DNA of 64,000 bases from Diphasiastrum complanatum (GCA_029204225.1 CM055093.1:29091777-29155776), one strand, 5' to 3'. Positions 12,020 to 23,243 are shown, numbered from the stretch's first letter. Notes: generated from the sequence alone by a model not told the origin. A program made the numbers and translations.

Positions 12020-13040
12020 CTATACCAAACCAACCTCTCTCAACCAAGCACCTAGAGCATGGTACTCTAGGCTAAACTCTTTTCTCATTTTCATCAATTT
12101 TGTAATGAGTGCCTATGATTCATCATTGTATATAAGTTTTCATGATGGCATGATCATTATTCTTGTTTTTTATGTAGATGACATTATCTTGAGTGGTAAT
12201 GATCTAGATGGAATTAGAGATGTAAAAATTGTTTTAGCAAAAGAGTTTAAAATGGTAGATCTCGGCCTATTAAGCTTCATTCTTGGAATAGAGGTTATTA
12301 GAGGATGTGACTTTAGCTTCATTTGTCAATCTAAATATGCTACATCCATCCTAGATAGATTTGGAATGAAGAATTGTAAAGGCATTGAGACACCAATGGA
12401 GCAACATGTAAAAGCATCTATTGGTTGTGATGAAGCGTCCTTTGAGGACATCACATTATATAGAAGGATTATTGGCTCCTTGATCAATTTAACTATAACT
12501 AGACCTGATCTTAGTTATAGTATTGGAAAGTTAAGCCAATTCATGCAAAGTCCTCTAGTTTCACTTTGGAAGATGGCCAAAAGAGTTCTTAGATACATTT
12601 CATCCACTAAGAATTTTGGCATTTTGTATAGAGAAACTAATCTTGGCTTAAGAGCCTATAGTGACTCGGATTTTGCAGGTGACAAAGTGGATAGAAGGTC
12701 AACAAGTGCCTTTGCCACCTTTCTATGTGATGGAGTAGTATCATGGCTTTCCAAAAAGCAAGATACTATCTCCCTATCTTCCACAGAATCCGAATACAAG
12801 GCCTTGACATCAACATGCAAGGAGGTCTTGTGGCTCAAAAGGCTATTGGTGGAGCTTCATGTCATGGAGGAGGAGATCCCTATCATCTATTGTGACAACC
12901 AATCAGCCCAATCACTTGCAACTAATCCTACATTCCATGCAATGAGCAAACACATCGAAATTGCTCATGATTTCGTGAGGGAAAAAGTGCAAGCTAAGGA
13001 GATCAAGCTCCAACACGTGCCATCATCAAGTTGTTTGGCT
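12020..13040 (+). pseudogene. Copia C: RT C-terminal half and RNase H
   Basis: A continuous plus-strand frame covers copia RT from the conserved QAPRAWYSRL block through the catalytic YVDDIILSGND (about 12170-12205), the LTR-type RT tail (FGMKNCKGIETPM), and RNase H with YSDSDFAGDKVDRRSTS, LSSTESEYKAL and YCDNQSAQSLA. It breaks off at about 13040, just before the usual FTKAL end of RNase H, where it meets an oppositely oriented copia fragment. The RT N-terminal half, integrase and gag are absent on this strand. It may be the inverted 3' half of Copia D, whose RT stops at the same point. Confidence 0.85.
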
Positions 13041-14419
13041 GAAAACCTTTGGCAACAAGCCTAGCTTTATGCTTGTTTATTGATTCATCTTGATTATACT
13101 TCAATCTAAATATCCACTTGCAATCAAGAGGTTTCTTCCCTTGAGGAAGATCCACAAGATCCCAAGTATGATTCTCAATAAGAGCATCATACTCTACTTG
13201 CATAGCATCCATCCAACTTTAGACTTACAAGAATCTTCATAGCATGTTGGCTCATCTAACATTGAAGTAAGAAAGGTGTAAGATGTGAAAGATGATGAGC
13301 CTTCCCTTTGATCACCTTGACCATCGTAGGTGAGCCTCAATGGCTCGGATCTCGCCCTTGTAGATCTTCTTGGAGTTCTTGGAGTTCTTGCATCTTGAGG
13401 TGGATTCTCAAATTCTTCTTCACTTGGAAGATCCTCCTCCATCCTAGCATGATCCTTGGAATCAAGATGATTAGTAGCATTATCATCCAAATCACAAGCA
13501 TGTCCTTCATCAAAAATAACATCCCTACTCACTATCACCTTGCTAGTGATGGGATTGAAGACTCTATAACCTTTGCTATTCTCACCATATCCCACAAAGA
13601 TGCCTTTTATGGATGTTGCATCATCCTTCCTTCTCTTATCTAAGGATTGGTGTACATAGCAAGTGGATCCAAAAACTTTGAGATCCTTGAGATGGGGCTT
13701 CTCTCCGAATAGAGCTTCAAATGGTGTGATTCCTCCAATGGCTTGGTTTGGCAATCTATTGCACAAGTAGTTAGCACAAGTTATTGCTTCACCCCAAAAT
13801 GGTTTGGATAGAGAAGCATCTAGCCTTAAGGCCTTAGCACACTCACAAAGAGATCTATTTCTTCTCTCACTCACTCCATTTTGTTGAGGGGTGTATGGAC
13901 ATGACAACTCTCTTTTTTGCCATTAGAACTACAAAAGTCAATCAACTTATTGGAGATATATTCACCTCCATTATCACTCCTTAATACCTTAATCTTGTTA
14001 CTAAGTTGATTTTCTACTAAAGTCTTGAACTTTACAAAAGAATCAAATACCATTGATTTGTTAGACAAGAGTTACATCCAACAAAATCTAGAATAGTCAT
14101 CAATGAGAATTACATAGTACTTGGCACCACCATTAGACTCATGTGAAAAACTATGAACATCCGAATGGATGAGTTCAAGAGAAGAGTTTGATCTTGATGT
14201 AGATCTTGAGAAGGGTAGTTTGTGAGCCTTTGAGAGACTGCATGCTTCACATCTCATCCCACACAGACAAATGCTTGGGGAGTCCAACTGCAAGCTCCTT
14301 TGCAGCCATAGATTCCATGGCTTTGTAGTTGGGGTGGCCCAACCTTTTGTGCCACAGTTCCACCTTTGATAACTCCACCTTTGCCAAGTTAACACTCTCC
14401 ACTGCAACATTAGCATCAA
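13040..14419 (-). pseudogene. Copia D integrase and RT N-terminus
   Basis: Minus-strand pieces give the zinc-binding part of integrase (MRCEACSLSKAHKLPF), the core with LIHSDVHSF, LIDDYSRFCW, LRSDNGGEY and PQQNGVSERRNRS (the D-D-E triad is visible), the post-core GYGENSKGYRVFNP segment, an acidic linker, and then the RT start ([27 protein letters not shown]). Frame changes near 14250, 14070 and 13880 break it. It stops at about 13040 in the middle of RT, facing Copia C tail to tail. Confidence 0.85.
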
Positions 14420-15674
14420 GCTTAAACAATCTACCTTGCTTAAAGACTTTGGCTATACATTTATCATTTCTAAGGATGGAACAAACTCCATGCTTAAATT
14501 GTACATCTAGGCCATTATCCATTAACTGGCCAACACTAAGCAAATTCTTGGTTAACTTAGGAACATAAAGAACATTATCAAGATTCATCCTTTTGGATGA
14601 TCCCACATACAAGGTAATTGGTCCTATTCCACTTATCTTACATTCTTGACTACTTACAATATAGATTGATCTATGTAAATCATTGTAAGAAAGTAAAGTG
14701 GAGAATATGTTCTTTTGATATATCATATGGGAACTAGCCCCACTATCAATCCACCAAGAATCATTGGTGTTGCTCTTGGATGATGGTGGTTTGTTGGAAA
14801 CCATCAAGGATGACTCTTCATCCTCCTCCTCCTCCTGATGTGCAATGTTGCTTTGTTTGCTCTCTTGTGCCTTCTTCTTCATGAGACATTCTGATGTAAA
14901 ACATCCTTTCTTTCCACAGAAAAAACATTTGTACTTGGACTTGTCTTTGATCTTGCCCTTTGAGCTTGAAGCCTCCTCCTCCTCCTTGGTCTCCTTGAAG
15001 TGCTTCTTCTTGCCATTGGTTTTCTTCTTGACTTTGAATGAGAAATTAGCTTTTTCATCACCATCCTGTAGAGAAATAGCATTCATTCTTGCATTGGTAT
15101 GCATCATCCTACACTCTTCAGCCACTAATACACTGTGTAACTTTTCTATAGTAGGCAAAGTGTCTTGGACTGCAAAGCTTTGGACCAAATTTGTAAAGCC
15201 ACTCCCTAGATCATTGAGGGAAATCTGAACAAGCTCACTATTTTGAATCTTCTCTCCAATGGAAGCTAACTCCCTATTGAGAGACTTGATTCTTAGCATA
15301 TAATCCTGTGCATTCTCATCACTTCTCTTCATGCTTTGTAGAATCTGATTCCTAAGCATGAGAACCCTCGAAGTGTTACTAGACTCATAGATAGATTTTA
15401 AAGATTACCAAGTCTCTTTAGCACTCTTACATGATAACACTTCCCTTAAAAGATCATTGCTTACATTCATCTTAATACAGTGCAGTGCAATCTTAGACCT
15501 CTTCTTGTATCTCCCTAAATCCTGTGCACCTAGAGGTTCATCTTCATCATCTATTAGAAACTCATAAAGATCCTGGAGCACCATTAGTGACTCCATCCTC
15601 ACTTTCCAAATAGCATAATTGGTAGAATTTAACCTCTCACTAGCTTCTAGAAGGTAGGCTCCCACTGATCCCAT
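14247..15674 (-). pseudogene. Copia D gag-protease
   Basis: The gag start (MGSVGAYLLEASERLNSTNY, ending at 15674) is separated by one stop near 15405 from a 370-residue frame. That frame carries gag (LRNQILQSMKRSDENAQDY), a CX2CX4HX4C-like knuckle (CFFCGKKGCFTSEC, where the usual GH is GC), an acidic stretch, the protease motif WWIDSGASSHMIY, and the gag-pre-integrase segment ending LWHKRLGHPNYKAM. A close relative of this gag is at 44392-45132. The substitution of the knuckle histidine would weaken zinc binding. Confidence 0.85.
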
Positions 15675-16293
15675 CTTACTAGCAAGATTCTACACACAAG
15701 ATATAGATTTGTTTAAACTTGAAACTCACAAAGGTTTCTAACTTGTAGTGTTTCACTCAAATATTGACTTCTAATCCAACAGATGGATTTGTAATCACAG
15801 TTCTATCATTCCCTCACAAAGTTGGAATGAAGATAAGATGAGATGAAAACTACTCTCAAGCAAATCTTGCCAATCTCGGCTATTCTTGGACAAAAACTGA
15901 CTCTATCTCTCTCATTCACTTTGATGTACTTTCAAGACCTGGTTTCCACTTTAAGGAGGTCTGAAATCAGCCTATATTAATTAGTTTTCATGAAACAAAA
16001 TCAAAACTAATCAATGGCAAGTGATCTTGGTAGCTTATCCTAGGATTTGCACCAAAACTTACATCAAACTGACACCAGATGAATTTTCTATGATCCAATG
16101 AATATGGGTTATTAAATGCTAGTTCAGAGATGCCCACACATGTGAACAGTACGGATTTTGATCCTGAAAAAGTTTGGGATCAAATTCCCTCACCAAAACC
16201 TGGATACAGCTCGCCCTTCCAATACTAGCCTTTTGCACCAAAACCTGCTAAAACTGGATTAGATTCAGACACTAATCAATGGCCTTGTACTTG
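15675..16293 (-). other. Copia D leader
   Basis: Non-coding sequence between gag and primer site. It aligns by eye with 45133-46060, the leader of the second member of this family. It includes a CACACATGTG palindrome at 16135-16144 followed by AGTACGG. Confidence 0.65.
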
Positions 16294-16305
16294 GCTCTGA
16301 TACCA
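16294..16305 (-). promoter_or_regulatory. Primer-binding site of Copia D
   Basis: GCTCTGATACCA on the plus strand, the complement of the initiator tRNA-Met 3' end, directly abutting the LTR start TGTGTTAAAG. Confidence 0.9.
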
Positions 16306-16940
16306 TGTGTTAAAGTACAGTACTAAGGACCATAAATGGATCTTTGAATGATCCACAAGGTGATTATATACTTGTTAAACAATCTATCAGAAACTAGTCA
16401 TTAGAAAACAAGATCTAGTTAGCAGCTTGATAGGAAACAAGTAGAGACAATCAAAGCATTGATCAATTAGTGTAATCCAACTCCACACGTGTGGAAATAA
16501 GGCTGTAGTACGGCTTGTAGAAAGTGTTTAAAAAGTTCCAAAGATGGGTTTCATTGGAAATCAAGAGTAATCACCATACAATGAGAGGAAACTCGAGTTT
16601 TTCCTTGAGGCTCCAAAAAGTTTCTATCTTCTCACTATGGAGAATGAGAATACATAGTAAAACACACTTCCTTTGCTAAGTTAGGTGAAAATCTAGCATG
16701 TAATAAGGAAGTAGACTCCACTTTCTTTCCCTAATGTGAAAACCCTAGCCTAGATCCAAGAGTCATGCTTGGTAGGTGCATGGTAGGTACAAATCTCATC
16801 ATAAATCATGGTCTAGATCCTACAAAGTAGGAATCACTATCAAATGGACACAACCACTCCTCTTGACTCGTGGTAACCTACTTTAGGTGTGTATGTACAA
16901 GTGGCACTTTGGCCATTCAAGTAACCAACAAACAATATTG
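16306..16940 (-). repeat. 5' LTR of Copia D (right end uncertain)
   Basis: It begins at the primer site with TG and contains the 14-bp palindrome TCCACACGTGTGGA (16482-16495) followed by GTAGTACGG. The far terminus could not be fixed because no matching inverted end is obvious; a range of 16900-16975 is possible. Confidence 0.6.
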
Positions 16941-17249
16941 ACAAAATGTACAATATTCTACATGGCTAGATTTGCCAATGTAGGCCATTTTTCACAGACC
17001 GGCATTTCTGGCTCAATTTTTACAAAAATTGACCACAAAATATTTTTGACGATTTTTTCAAAAGTCATTTTCTTTCTTTTAAACTGTGTCTAGCCACTCT
17101 AGGGGCGGGCTGGGACCCAGTTCTAAGGCAAATTTGTGCCAATTTTTCTCTGATAACCGGGTTTTACATGCCGGTTTTTCCAGTTTTGCGAATTTAAGTT
17201 TCAATATTAGCACGATTTTTAATACAAAAATATCGGCTAACATAGATGC
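16941..17249. other. Unassigned stretch between LTR D and copia scrap
   Basis: No coding signal. Two short GCCGGT/ACCGGC-bearing segments (near 17000 and 17170) lie in opposite orientation but do not make a convincing terminal inverted repeat. Confidence 0.4.
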
Positions 17250-17560
17250 ATCTCCATTAGCTTCTTGAGAAAAAGAGTGCGCATCACTATGAATGAGATC
17301 TAATGATTTTGTAGATCTAGTGGAAGAGTTAACAAAGGGTAGCTTGTGTGCCTTTGAGAGGCTACAAGCTTCACATCCGTTTTCCACACTTTGAGAGTGT
17401 CTTTGGAAGGCCGAGAGCAAGATTCTTGGTGCATAGCATCTCCATTGATTTGAAGTTGGGATGGCCCAACCTCGTATGCCAAAGATCCACTTGACTGAGC
17501 TCCTTGTTCACTATGTTCACACTTCCAAGAAAAACATTAGCATCTAGTCTGAAATGCCTT
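17250..17560 (-). pseudogene. Copia gag-pre-integrase/integrase scrap
   Basis: The minus strand gives FRLDANVFLGSVNI, VDLWHTRLGHPNFKSM and then, after a frame change, CEACSLSKAHKLPFVNSSTR and LIHSDAHSFSQEANG. This is the copia segment before and at the start of the integrase core. Both ends are abrupt. Confidence 0.8.
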
Positions 17561-17709
17561 TTGGTGATCAAACGATGATGGTGGATAGTCGGTGGAGGTG
17601 GTGTGTAAACGATAACAAAAGCAATGAACACAAGAGCGCCAGGATCGTGCACAGGAGCAAAAAGATCACCAGCAGATCGTCGCAAGAAACGCCAGAGTTC
17701 GCACTTCGC

Positions 17710-18828
17710 TATTGTAAAGCTACCTTTACAAGCTTTACTTTCGGCGCCACTGGCGCCAGCATTGTCCCCGGCGCCAGCAGCGCCCATGCTGCTCCTGGCG
17801 CCAACGGCGCCGACGCCGCTCCCGGCGCCACTGTGACCAGAATCCAGACGGTGCCAAGTTCCTATGGCTAAAAATTTTTGATCGGTTCTAGGGATGTCCA
17901 AAGAGCACAGATTGATGTGCAATCACCTCACACGATCTAGGCATGAGTAAAGGAAGTCTAGGGATCAATAAAATCTAGAGAGAGAAAATCCTAGAGAGAG
18001 AAAAATGTGCTTTACCAGCCTAGGTAGATTGCTTGGTATGAGGGGGGGTGCCGATACCATAGGGGAGTGCGGGGTGCGACTCAGGGCGAGCTCCAACCAA
18101 GTCTCAGCCTCCCTTGCTGGAATGTTGTCCTGGCACTCGCCTTGGCATGCCAGCTCCCCGGAGACTAGGTCGGTCACACACTTGAAATGTAACCTTCTCA
18201 GATTTATCAATAAAGTGGGATTTTCCTCAAGGGTCGTATCCCGGGATGCCAGCGGTATGCTGTTGGGACCATTCGGTCCGTGGCGCCAGCGGTATGCTGT
18301 CGGGACCATTTGGTCCAGGCACTGGTTGTCTCCATATTTGTCACGGCTTGTGGTTTTGAGTGTTCCTTGCATGAACGTGAATGGGTTAAGCTCTTGGGGA
18401 ACGGGCTCTAACATGTTGGCTGAGTTGGATGGCTTGCTTGGGTGGAAGTTACCGGTTTATGGCTGTCCAGTCTGGCGTGACGCCAGGTTGGCTTCCAGCG
18501 CTCGTGACGAAGCTTTCAGCTGGTTAAGTCTGATGTAAGTCAGACCGCTTGCTTGGAATGGATGTTACTCGTTTGTAACAAAGCTTCGAGTTGGTCAAGT
18601 TTGATGTATGTCGGGCGGCTTGTTTGGAGGGAAGTCACCCACATCGGGACCCCCGATCTGGCATGGCGCCAAGTTGGATCTCGTTGGTTTTTGGAACTTC
18701 AAGTTGGTTAAGTCTGATCGTTGTTGGCAAGTTGGCTGCTTGTATGTCAAGTGAGTTTGGGTGGCAGGAGTTGAAGGCTGGGAAGCTAAGTCGTGGTTTC
18801 CGGCTCCCTTTGGGATGCCTGCGCTACA
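17710..18828 (+). repeat. LTR X copy 1 (5' LTR of mini-element)
   Basis: Full-length LTR of a GC-rich family. It opens with (T)TGTAAAGCTACC and closes with GCCTGCGCTACA; its first dinucleotide is TA rather than TG. It is followed by TG and a mutated primer site, TGGTATCAAAAC (18831-18842). Six GGCGCC hexamers lie in the first 130 bp, and an AATAAA signal at about 18211. Other copies lie at 19122, 19435, 21998, 23244, 23792 and 25037. Confidence 0.85.
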
Positions 18829-19121
18829 TGTGGTATCAAAACTGACTGACCGGTCAGCTATGCGGAACTTGGGATTCATCAGGATAACTGTTGTGCAAGG
18901 TGCTGCCCACAGTGTAAGCACGAGTGCATCCACGGTCGGGGTGGTCGGCAAAACGGGGACTTGATGAGTCAAAGTGCTGCCCTCAATGTTAATAAAAAGT
19001 GGACAGTAAATTGAGTATTGTGCCAAGTAGCGTAAATGTATAGTTATTTTAATTGGGAGACACCTTTACTTTAATCTGACATCTGATGAGGACATCAGAT
19101 TTTATAAAGGTGGGGTGGATG
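18829..19121 (+). mobile_element. Internal region of the X mini-element (293 bp)
   Basis: It carries only a degenerate primer site, a short GC-rich part related to 21810-21990 in the neighbouring X element (same GGTGCTGCCCACAGTGTAAGC string, opposite orientation), a perfect 8-bp stem (ATCTGATG/CATCAGAT, about 19081-19100) and a polypurine tract (AAAGGTGGGGTGGA, 19108-19121). No protein is encoded. Confidence 0.8.
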
Positions 19122-19434
19122 TTGTAAAGCTACCTTTACAAGCTTTACTTCCGGCGCCATCGGCGCCAGCAGCGCTCTTGCTGCTCCCAGCGCCAACTGC
19201 GTCGGCGCCACTCCCGGCGCCACTGTGACCAGAATCCAGCCGGCGCCAAGTTCCTATGGCTGAAAATCTTTGATCGGTTCTAGCGAAGTCCAGAGAGCTC
19301 ATATCGATGTGCAACCTCACACGATCTAGGCATGATTAAAGGAAGTTTGGGGATCAGTAAAATCTAGAGAGAGAAAATGACTTTCTAGAGAGAGAAAAAT
19401 GTGCTTTACCAGCTTGGGTAGAGTGCTTGGTATG
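19122..19434 (+). repeat. LTR X copy 2, left part of an interrupted 3' LTR
   Basis: It starts TGTTGTAAAGC directly after the polypurine tract and stops at ...GCTTGGTATG, where an X element in minus sense begins. The missing remainder resumes at 25037 with the same GTATG. Confidence 0.85.
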
Positions 19435-19817
19435 TGTAGCGTAGGCATCCCAAAGGGAGCCGGGAACCATGACTTAGCTTCCCAGCCTTCAATTCTTGCC
19501 ATCCAAACCCACTTGACATACAAGCAGCCAACTCACCAACAACGATCAGACTTAACCAACTTGAAGTTCCAAAAAACAACATTGAGATCCAACCTGGCGC
19601 CATGCCAGATCGGGGGTCCCGATGTGGGTGACTTCCCTCCAAGCAAGCCGCCCGACATACATCAAACTTAGCCAACTCGAAGCTTCGTTACTAACGAGTA
19701 ACATCCATTCCAAGCAAGCGGTCTGACTTACATCAGACTTAACCAACTGAAAGCTTCGTCACGAGCGCTGGAAGCCAACCTGGAGCCACGCCAAACTGGA
19801 CAGCCATAAACAGGTAT
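19435..19817 (-). repeat. LTR X copy 3 (partial)
   Basis: Minus-sense LTR 3' part from TGTAGCGTAGGC to the CCATAAACAGGTA point, where similarity to the other copies stops. Confidence 0.8.
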
Positions 19818-19993
19818 CAAGGCTCCCTGAGCCGAAGGATTTATCGTTTGATTGTACACTTTATGGTCCACTTCGTGCCTTGTTGCTTCTGCACCTTGAT
19901 TTCTCTCCTTATCCCAGCCTGATCTTGATACTTTTCCATCTTGGCTCTTTAAGGTTGGCAAAGATTGAGTACTCCGCAATGCACCTCTCACTT

Positions 19994-20400
19994 AGCTTGA
20001 AGTAGCTCTTTGAATCAGCCCAAATGTAACCATTGACCTCGTGGAAAGCCAAAGGGTCGCACCAGTTTGATCCGCATCCGAACTATCTCTTCGCGTTTGT
20101 TTGAAGCACCATGTCCGTCGTGCAAAACTTGACTTTCACAATTCCATCACTGGTCAGTTGCCTCACAGTCAAAACAAGAAGTGTACATCGAGCTTGGCTT
20201 CAAGTAGCTCTCTTTGAATCAGATACATGCACCCAGAGTTTGCACTAGTCCGATCTCAATGCGAACTGTCCCTTAGCGTCCGTTCGAAATACCAAGTCTC
20301 TCATGCAAGACTCAACTTTCACAGTTCCTTCATTGATCAGCTGCCTTACACGTAACACAAGCCAGCGTACTCATATGTTTCCTCATCATTGCTGGTCCAG
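19994..20400 (-). repeat. Two diverged coding-like repeats, 183 bp apart
   Basis: On the minus strand, two segments 183 bp (61 codons) apart translate in the same frame to LINEGTVKVESCMRDLVFRT and LTSDGIVKVKFCTTDMVLQT, each preceded by LVL.VRQL. Many differences are conservative amino-acid changes, suggesting a protein repeat that was once under selection. Stops now interrupt the frame. I do not recognise the family. Confidence 0.55.
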
Positions 20401-20740
20401 AGAAAGCCTATAACAAACTTTCCTTTCCACAACAAAAACTTGTCAACTTATTAGGTCCAAAGTTCGCCAGTCTCCTCGTGTGAGTATGGCTAGGTCACCT
20501 TGAATTTGCCCCCATTTTGATCAACTTTCATTCAAAATTTGCCCCAAGAGAGAGGTGTGTGTGATAGTTCCCCTCCACTTAATAAATCAGCTGATCGAAC
20601 TTGGAGTAGAGTTCTTCGGACAAAAAGCCTTTCCAACACTTTGCTTCCCATCTGCTAGGATTATGGATCGATTCAACTTGTTGCCAATCTCTGAAGAGGA
20701 TCCTAGTCTTTTCCCCTTTTGAGGAAAAACCCAACTGATA

Positions 20741-21240
20741 CTGGATATTACCCATGCTCAGTGAGTTTCAGTTCCGAAGGTGGCCGTCCCAAAATGAAGA
20801 CCAACTGCTATAGAAGATCTCCCCTGAAATTGCCCTTTTCAACTTTTGACTTCCTGCTTGCGTCTGGTGGGCGTTGTCGCAAATGAAACTAACCCAAGAA
20901 ACAGGCTAGCCATCCATCCTTTGCAAACATTGAGTCATTTCGTTGTCGTTCACGTGCGAGTACTTGAACTGCAAATCCGCCGCACAGATTCTGGATATCG
21001 CCCATGCTCAGTGAGTTTCAGTTCTGAAGGTGGCCGTCCCAAAATGAAGACCAACTGCTCCATAGAAGATCTCCCCTGAAATGGCCCTTTCCAACTTTTG
21101 ACTTCCTGCTTGCGTTTGGTGGGCGTTGTCGCAAATGAAACTAACCCAAGAAACAGGCTAGCCATCCATCCTTTGCAAACATTGAGTCGTTTCGTTGTCG
21201 TTCACGTGTGAGTGCTTGAACTGCAAATCCGCCCCACAGA
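20741..21240. repeat. 250-bp tandem duplication
   Basis: Two adjacent ~250-bp units, each starting CTGGATAT and then CCCATGCTCAGTGAG, are nearly identical with a few substitutions and a 2-bp indel. They lie within the X element's internal region. Confidence 0.9.
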
Positions 21241-21514
21241 TTCTGTAGTCCTCTTTGTTTGATGGTATCAGCCTTCAAAAGAAAAGGTTCCTTCTCGAGC
21301 CATCAGCTCCTTGTATCACAAGCAATCATGCAAACCAGTCAAAGCACGAGTACTAAGACTCACCACGAATACGTACAAGTAAGACACTCAGGCAGGTTTA
21401 CTAACAAGTAACAAAGACAAGGTCCCCCTTTGAGATGGTCCTGCCAATGGACCTTTGTCTGGCCTCGCCCATACAAATTGATCACGGAATCAGCCCACAT
21501 AGGACACCCCTCCA

Positions 21515-21925
21515 ACTATCCGTGCTTTCACCATTAAGCAGCACATTTCCTCAGTCACGCCCCACCACTTTTTGGTCGATAGCCCTTATAGCTAAACGAT
21601 CGGCATCTATCCCGCACCGACAGCTAACCACCCGTGCTTTACACCCGAATTCGAGCAGCATCTCTGTATCAATGGTTAACCCGTACAGTTCGAATATGTC
21701 GCCCCGCACCCCACAAGGTACAGACCGTGCTTTCACCTCCCTAGGCAGCACTTTGCCTCATCCGTCCTACGTGCAGACAACGCCAGGCCCGAACTGCGAG
21801 AACTGACCGTGCTTACACCTCAAGGGCAGCACCTTGACTCATCAAGTCCCCCGTTCTTCCGACCACCCCGACCGTGGACGCACCCGTGCTTACACTGTGG
21901 GCAGCACCTTGCACAACAGTTGTCT
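21515..21925. repeat. Short spaced repeats (GTGCTT...GCAGCA)
   Basis: Five degenerate units of the form CCGTGCTTNCACC, 8-12 bp, GCAGCACNTTG recur at roughly 75-105 bp spacing (about 21518, 21629, 21728, 21807, 21882). A related unit in inverted orientation is at about 18895-18960 in the X mini-element. Confidence 0.65.
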
Positions 21926-21983
21926 TGATGAACCCCAAACCGTGGCCATTTCCGTGAGATCGGCATAGCTGACCGGCCAGTCG

Positions 21984-21995
21984 GCTCTGATACCA
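21984..21995 (-). promoter_or_regulatory. Primer-binding site of an X element
   Basis: GCTCTGATACCA on the plus strand, two bases from the LTR terminus TGTAGCGCAGG, which marks the minus-sense 5' LTR at 21998-23243. Confidence 0.85.
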
Positions 21996-21997
21996 CA

Positions 21998-23243
21998 TGT
22001 AGCGCAGGCATTCCAAAGGGAGCCGGGAACCACGACTTAGCTTCCCAGCCTTCAACTATTGCCATCCAAACCCACTTGACATACAAGCAGCCAACTCGCC
22101 AACAACGATCAGACTTAACCAACTTGAAGTTCTGAAAACCAACATTGAGATCCAACCTAGCGCCATGCCAGATCGGGGGTCCCGACGTGGGTGACTTCCC
22201 TCCAAGCAAGCCGCCCGACATACATCAAACTTAACCAACTCGAAGCTTCGTTACAAACGAGTAACATCCATTCCAAGCAAGCGGTCTGACTTACATCAGA
22301 CTTAACCAACTGAAAGCTTCGTCACGAGCGCTGGAAGCCAACCTGGCGCCACGCCAGACTGGACAACCATAAACAGGTAACATCCACCTAAGCAAGCCAT
22401 CCAACTCAGCCGACAGATTAGAGCCCGTTCCCCAAGAGCTTAACCCATTCACGTTCATGCAAGGAACACTCAGAACCAGAAGCCGCAACAAATATGGAAA
22501 CAACCAGTTCCTGGACCAAATGGTCCCGACAGCATACCGCTGGCGCCACGGACCGAATGGTCCCGACGGCATACCGCTGGCGTTCCAGGATACGACCCTC
22601 AGCTATGTGCCAAGTTAAAAATTTTGAAAGCGGCCTTACAACTGGCGCTTTTACCGAACACTGAAACCCAGAAGGTAATCAGAGTCAGTTTGAGGAAAAT
22701 CCCACTTTATTGATAAATCTGAGAAGGTTACATTTCAAGTGTGTGACCGACCCTAGTCTCCGGGGCGCTAGCATGCCAAGGCGAGAGCCATGACAACATT
22801 CCAGCAAGGGAGGCTGAGACTTGGTTGGAGCTCACCCTGAGTCGCAACCTGCACTCCCCTATAGTATTGGTGTGATTCGGCACCCCCCCCTCATACCAAG
22901 CACTCTACCCAAGCTGGTAAAGCACATTTTTCTCACTCTAGGATTTTCTCTTTCTAGAAAGTCATTTTCTCTCTCAAGATTTTATTGATCCCCAGGCTTC
23001 CTTTAATCATGCCTAGATCGTGTGAGGTGATTGCACATCGATCTGAGCTCTCTGGACTTCACTAGAACCGATCAAAGATTTTCAGCTATAGGAACTTGGC
23101 GCCAGCTGGATTCTGGTCACAGTGGCGCCGGGAGCGGCGTTGGCGCCGTTGGCGCCGGGAGCAGTAGGGGCGCTGTTGACGCCGGGGACATAGCTGGCGC
23201 CGATGGCGCCGGAAGTAAAGCTTGTAAAGGTAGCTTTACAACA
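21998..23243 (-). repeat. LTR X copy 4 (full length, 1246 bp)
   Basis: It runs from TGTAGCGCAGGC to GTAGCTTTACAACA on the plus strand, so its sense is minus, with a primer site beside it. It contains the tandem near-palindromes GGACC-N4-GGTCC around 22510-22562 and the GGCGCC cluster at 23098-23212. Confidence 0.9.

Noticed and set aside
16941-17249. Possible MITE between LTR D and the copia scrap
   Set aside because: ACCGGC/GCCGGT words exist but no convincing terminal inverted repeats or duplication could be aligned.
17554-17871. Ala/Pro-rich plus-strand frames over the GGCGCC cluster
   Set aside because: They are GC-rich shadows of LTR X; the opposite-strand frame is better conserved between copies, and neither has a domain.
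20741-21240. Possible CRISPR or satellite array
   Set aside because: There are only two 250-bp units with no spacers; it is a simple tandem duplication.
21435-21806. 123-residue plus-strand frame
   Set aside because: It is made of the spaced GTGCTT/GCAGCA repeat units and has no domain or conserved pattern.
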